Source: an uncultured Phycisphaerales bacterium (GTDB lineage Bacteria; Planctomycetota; Phycisphaerae; Sedimentisphaerales; Anaerobacaceae). From it: 7,100 nt of DNA. This document shows positions 5,284 to 7,100 of this stretch, in pieces; position 1 is the first letter of the stretch; every line of letters begins with the position of its first letter. The position numbers and the translations under genes are program-made. The notes under the pieces were generated by a model. The model worked only from the letters and a program-made list of their open reading frames with translations, searched no databases and was not told the DNA's origin. The stretch is from positions 1 through 7,100 of the forward strand of contig CALEZT010000061.1 in assembly GCA_937927975.1 (NCBI GenBank). Reading direction: 5' to 3'.

Positions 5284-5979
5284 ATGGATCGAAGGAGATT
5301 CCTGGCAACGACCCTTACCGCCGGTACCGCGGCGTCGCTGAGCTCTACAGCCGGCGCCACCCAGGACGGCAAGACCGTTCGAATCGTCGGCGTCTCGTGC
5401 AGTCCGCGCAAAGGCAAGACGACCGCTACGGCTATCCAGGTCGCCCTCGACGCCGCCAAAGCGGTCGATTCGCGGATCAGGGTCGAGCTGATCGATCTGG
5501 GCGGGCTCAAGATCGCCGGTTCGTTGGGCGGCGCGACGTCGGCCGAGGCCAAACAGCCGGAAGACGACTTCGATTTGGAGGTGTTGCCGGCCTTGAAAGC
5601 GCCGCGTGTGCCCGACGCCATGATCATCGGATCGCCGAGCTACTTTCGCAGCATGAGCGCATTGTGCAAAGCCTTCATCGAGCGACTGCAAGTCTTTCGC
5701 GAGCCCAAGCTGCAACTGGCGGATATGCCGTTGGGCGCGCTGGCCACCGGCGCCTACCGCAATGGCGGCCAGGAACTGGTCATCCAGGAAATCCAGACCG
5801 CCATGCTCGTTCACGAGGTGATGGTCGTCGGCGGCAAGCCCAAGGCCCACCAGGGCGCCACCCTCTGGAACGCCTACAAGGACGATATCATGAAGGACGA
5901 GTTCGGCATCGAAACCGCCCGGCAGCTCGGTGTTCGCGTGGCCGAGGCCGCCCTTCGTCTTGCGGAGAAGCGTGGGTAG
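5284..5979 (+). CDS. Tat-exported NADPH-FMN reductase / flavodoxin-like protein
   Basis: This 231-residue protein begins with a twin-arginine signal: DRRRFLA at 2-8, a hydrophobic stretch, and a probable AGA cleavage site near residue 25. The mature part is the flavodoxin-like fold of the NADPH-dependent FMN reductase family. GVSCSPRKGKTTATA at 36-50 is the phosphate loop for FMN, GSPSYFRSMSALCKAFIER at 116-134 is the second flavin-contacting segment, and GALATGAYRNGGQE at 151-164 is the third. AAGGAGGA (5270-5277) lies just before the ATG; a longer open frame upstream is only the shadow of arsF and arsG. It starts 47 bases after arsG and ends the operon. Export by Tat suits a protein that binds its cofactor before leaving the cytoplasm. 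ArsH belongs to the same superfamily and oxidises trivalent organoarsenicals, but is cytosolic. Here the electron donor is unclear because NADPH is not expected outside. Confidence 0.85.
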   Translation: MDRRRFLATTLTAGTAASLSSTAGATQDGKTVRIVGVSCSPRKGKTTATAIQVALDAAKAVDSRIRVELIDLGGLKIAGSLGGATSAEAKQPEDDFDLEVLPALKAPRVPDAMIIGSPSYFRSMSALCKAFIERLQVFREPKLQLADMPLGALATGAYRNGGQELVIQEIQTAMLVHEVMVVGGKPKAHQGATLWNAYKDDIMKDEFGIETARQLGVRVAEAALRLAEKRG

Positions 5980-6100
5980 GGCGTGCCATCGGTTCTGAGA
6001 GCCGTCTGCGTGGTCAGATGATGCCGGCGGGTCAGACCGGGCATAAGGCCTGGGGCCTCCAGCATGGTACTCCAGACGATCGATATCCAGGTCGGAGCAA

Positions 6101-6174
6101 TCGTGCGAAACGAACCCAATTGGCGGATCGTGGAACGGAACTCCCGTCGACGGAATTGGCTTCGTTTCGCACGA
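6101..6174. repeat. Long imperfect inverted repeat
   Basis: The arms 6101-6121 and 6154-6174 pair over 21 positions with one mismatch, around a 32-base spacer. The sequence contains CGAAACGAACC-CAATT in one arm and its near complement in the other. It lies about 120 bases after the operon. There is no transposase and no T-tract. It looks like a dispersed non-coding repeat of planctomycete type or a small non-autonomous element; it could also stop or protect the operon transcript. Confidence 0.65.
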
Positions 6175-6326
6175 ATGATGCGTGGCTGAGGCTGTGGCTT
6201 CATTATCTGGCTCTGCATCGGGTCGTCGAAACCGCTGTATCCTGTCTCATATAAGACGCTTCTCGATCCCTGTATGTTCCATATAAATCGAAAATAATGC
6301 AGAAGATGGACTCACGCAGAGACGCA

Positions 6327-6345
6327 GGGGGGACGGGGGAGGGGG
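6327..6345 (+). other. G-rich tract with three long G runs
   Basis: Runs of six, five and five G are separated by AC and A, inside a purine-only neighbourhood that reaches about 6350. It follows a CGCAG-AGA-CGCAG direct repeat (6315-6327). Three runs fall short of a standard four-run quadruplex, though splitting the longer runs into G pairs could satisfy one. Its role is unknown. Confidence 0.4.
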
Positions 6346-6351
6346 AAGAAT

Positions 6352-6371
6352 GCAGGAAGGCAGGAAAGCAG
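6352..6371 (+). repeat. Short 8-base tandem repeat
   Basis: GCAGGAAG, GCAGGAAA and a partial GCAG follow each other directly, giving about two and a half units. It is too short to be informative and is recorded only as local low complexity next to the G-rich tract. Confidence 0.45.
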
Positions 6372-6399
6372 AATGGCTCAGTGGCAATTCAATAGGTGT

Positions 6400-6473
6400 T
6401 CACACGAAGTCACGAAGAGACGAAGGAAATGACGCCGCCGGAAAGGCCGCTCAGACTTCGTGGCTTTGTGTGA
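6400..6473 (+). repeat. 18-bp stem hairpin with G-U wobbles
   Basis: Bases 6400-6417 pair with 6456-6473 without a single mismatch if two G-U pairs are allowed (6410 with 6463, 6406 with 6467). The 38-base loop contains CGCCGCCGGAAAGGCCGC, which can form a smaller stem. Because both imperfect pairs are wobbles in + strand RNA, the structure may be kept at the RNA level. The TTCACACGAAG-type arm resembles dispersed repeats seen in several environmental bacterial genomes, as far as I recall. Confidence 0.6.
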
Positions 6474-6614
6474 GAATCCGTATGCCTTTGGAGGGCTCCG
6501 GTCAGGGCCCATTCTGCGTCTTCGTCCCGTCGGCGACAGAATAGCGCACGTTTTCAGACGCGACCTCGCGATTCGTGCCTGATGGGCAGAGGAAGGAACG
6601 GACCGATCCGGAAT

Positions 6615-6657
6615 CCGCCGCCCTGGTGTGCGGCGCCGCTGTGCGGCGGGGCGGCGG
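6615..6657. repeat. Compound GC-rich inverted repeat
   Basis: CCGCCGCCC (6615-6623) and GGGCGGCGG (6649-6657) form a perfect 9-bp outer stem. The 25-base interior contains the palindrome GCGGCGCCGC (6630-6639) and two copies of TGTGCGGCG. It is likely to be part of an intergenic repeat family. Confidence 0.55.
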
Positions 6658-6698
6658 GAGTTTATCGCATTGGGGCCACCAGCGACAGGGGTGCCGGA

Positions 6699-6728
6699 GT
6701 CCCGAACGCGATGTTTCGCGTTGAGGAC
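6699..6728. repeat. Hairpin-forming repeat, right copy
   Basis: AACGCGA (6705-6711) and TCGCGTT (6716-6722) form a 7-bp stem around a TGTT loop. After two mismatched positions the pairing continues with GTCC (6699-6702) against GGAC (6725-6728). It shares the core and the order of flanking C and G runs with the hairpin at 15-50, in the same orientation, and differs in the loop and three stem bases. Confidence 0.65.
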
Positions 6729-6747
6729 CCCTTCGCACGCCCTTGAC

Positions 6748-6764
6748 GGGAGCGCTTCGCTCCC
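6748..6764. repeat. Small perfect hairpin
   Basis: GGGAGCG (6748-6754) and CGCTCCC (6758-6764) pair perfectly around a CTT loop. It lies 19 bases after the right copy of the repeat hairpin and may belong to the same composite repeat. No T-tract follows. Confidence 0.5.
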
Positions 6765-6796
6765 ACACCCTGCCTGATTTACCTCTCCGGATTTCC

Positions 6797-6825
6797 TTGA
6801 ATTCCGCCGGGCCCCAGCGTAAGAT
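6797..6825 (+). promoter_or_regulatory. Possible promoter of the prepilin-like gene
   Basis: TTGAAT (6797-6802) and TAAGAT (6820-6825) each match the sigma-70 boxes in four of six positions and are separated by 17 bp. Transcription would start near 6832 and leave about 114 bases before the ATG. The match is modest. Confidence 0.3.
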
Positions 6826-6842
6826 AATTCCGGCGGATTTTT
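6803..6842 (+). terminator. Possible intrinsic terminator
   Basis: TCCGCCGG (6803-6810) and CCGGCGGA (6830-6837) form a perfect 8-bp GC-rich stem, followed at once by five T (6838-6842). The 19-base loop is larger than usual. It overlaps a possible promoter for the prepilin gene, so only one of the two readings may be right. Confidence 0.4.
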
Positions 6843-6945
6843 GCGATGTGCCATCTCTGAAAGAGTGCGTGTATCGCGTACGGGACTTGCCGGCGGTGCC
6901 CGGCCGGACCGGATACAGGGAAACCGCAGTGTGAGGTGACCGAGT

Positions 6946-7100
6946 ATGGACCGAAGAGGATTCACCCTCCTTGAACTCCTGGTCGTGATGTCCATCATCC
7001 TGGTGCTGGTGAGCGTCTCTTTGCCTTCTCTTCTCCGTGCCAAGGACAGCGCTCTGGCCCTGGCGGCCATGGAAGTCGCCGTGAACAAAGAGGGCAAGGT
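6946..7100 (+). CDS. Type IV prepilin-like protein, N-terminal part
   Basis: The first 51 residues of a prepilin or pseudopilin are present; the gene continues past the window. MDRRG-FTLLELLVV shows a short basic leader, the prepilin peptidase site after Gly5, Phe as the first mature residue and the conserved Glu at mature position 5. The hydrophobic helix runs to about residue 26 and is followed by LPSLLRAKDSA, a sequence common after the helix in the large prepilin-like families of planctomycetes. GAGGTGA (6933-6939) is a strong ribosome site six bases before the ATG. Such proteins are assembled into type II secretion or type IV pilus-like fibres after the leader is removed at the inner membrane. 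It is separated from the arsenic-type operon by a repeat-rich gap and probably has nothing to do with it. Confidence 0.88.
   Translation, partial: MDRRGFTLLELLVVMSIILVLVSVSLPSLLRAKDSALALAAMEVAVNKEGK

Larger units (their letters stand above)
5980..6945. other. 966-base intergenic region rich in inverted repeats
   Basis: No convincing gene is seen on either strand. Open frames here lack ribosome sites, have low-complexity arginine- and serine-rich products and cut across the hairpins. The region holds a long imperfect inverted repeat (6101-6174), a G-rich tract (6327-6345), a short tandem repeat (6352-6371), a second long hairpin (6400-6473), a compound GC-rich inverted repeat (6615-6657), a copy of the left-edge hairpin (6699-6728), a small perfect hairpin (6748-6764) and a possible terminator and promoter before the prepilin gene. 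No clear T-tailed terminator follows the operon directly; AGGCC-TGG-GGCCT at 6046-6058 is a weak hairpin. Confidence 0.7.

Noticed and set aside
2520..5724. An identical 15-base string (CTGCAACTGGCGGAT) at 2520-2534 and 5710-5724
   Set aside because: Both copies encode LQLAD-type helices in unrelated genes with the same codon preference. Similarity ends at the string's edges, so chance is the simpler explanation.
6378..7097. A 239-residue open frame on the minus strand
   Set aside because: It runs through several hairpin repeats and is antisense to the prepilin start; the Arg- and Ser-rich product is not protein-like.
1..7100. CRISPR array, tRNA, rRNA or transposase
   Set aside because: No regularly spaced repeats, cloverleaf-type sequence, rRNA signature or transposase motif was found on either strand by eye.

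Overview
The window looks like a piece of a GC-rich (roughly 60%) chromosome from a planctomycete-type bacterium, most likely Phycisphaerae or a relative. The clues are indirect. A type IV prepilin-like gene at the right edge has the LPSL-x-RAK sequence after its N-terminal helix that is typical of the many prepilin-like proteins of that group. Gaps between genes are long and filled with hairpin-forming dispersed repeats. No rRNA or tRNA gene is present, so the taxonomy is inference.

Layout: 1-314 is non-coding and holds three strong hairpins. A promoter with a perfect TATAAT box, sitting inside an inverted repeat, lies at 315-350. Eight genes then run on the + strand from 383 to 5979 with gaps of 8 to 49 bases and one 4-base overlap, so they form one operon. 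In order they encode an ArsR-family repressor, an ArsP-type (DUF318) permease with an extra soluble insert, a 77-residue TM0996/MTH895-type thioredoxin, a shortened DGC-domain zinc-binding protein, a membrane-anchored thioredoxin fused to NosL-like and MerB-like domains, an ArsF-family thioredoxin-fold protein, an ArsG-family membrane protein that keeps CcdA/DsbD-type cysteines, and a Tat-exported NADPH-FMN-reductase/flavodoxin-like protein. 5980-6945 is non-coding and full of inverted repeats. A partial prepilin-like gene begins at 6946 and runs off the window.

How the genes may work together: ArsR, ArsP, ArsF and ArsG point to metalloid, and particularly organoarsenical, stress. The rest of the operon suggests more than efflux. 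A cytosolic CxxC thioredoxin, a CcdA-like membrane protein with a cysteine pair, two outward-facing CxxC thioredoxin-fold proteins, an exported flavoprotein and a lyase-like domain together look like an electron or thiol relay across the membrane that drives reduction or carbon-metal(loid) bond chemistry outside the cytoplasm, with the permease and the DGC protein handling the product or metal. The family assignments come from motif reading. The combined pathway, and its substrate (organoarsenical, organomercurial, copper or nitroaromatic), are inference.
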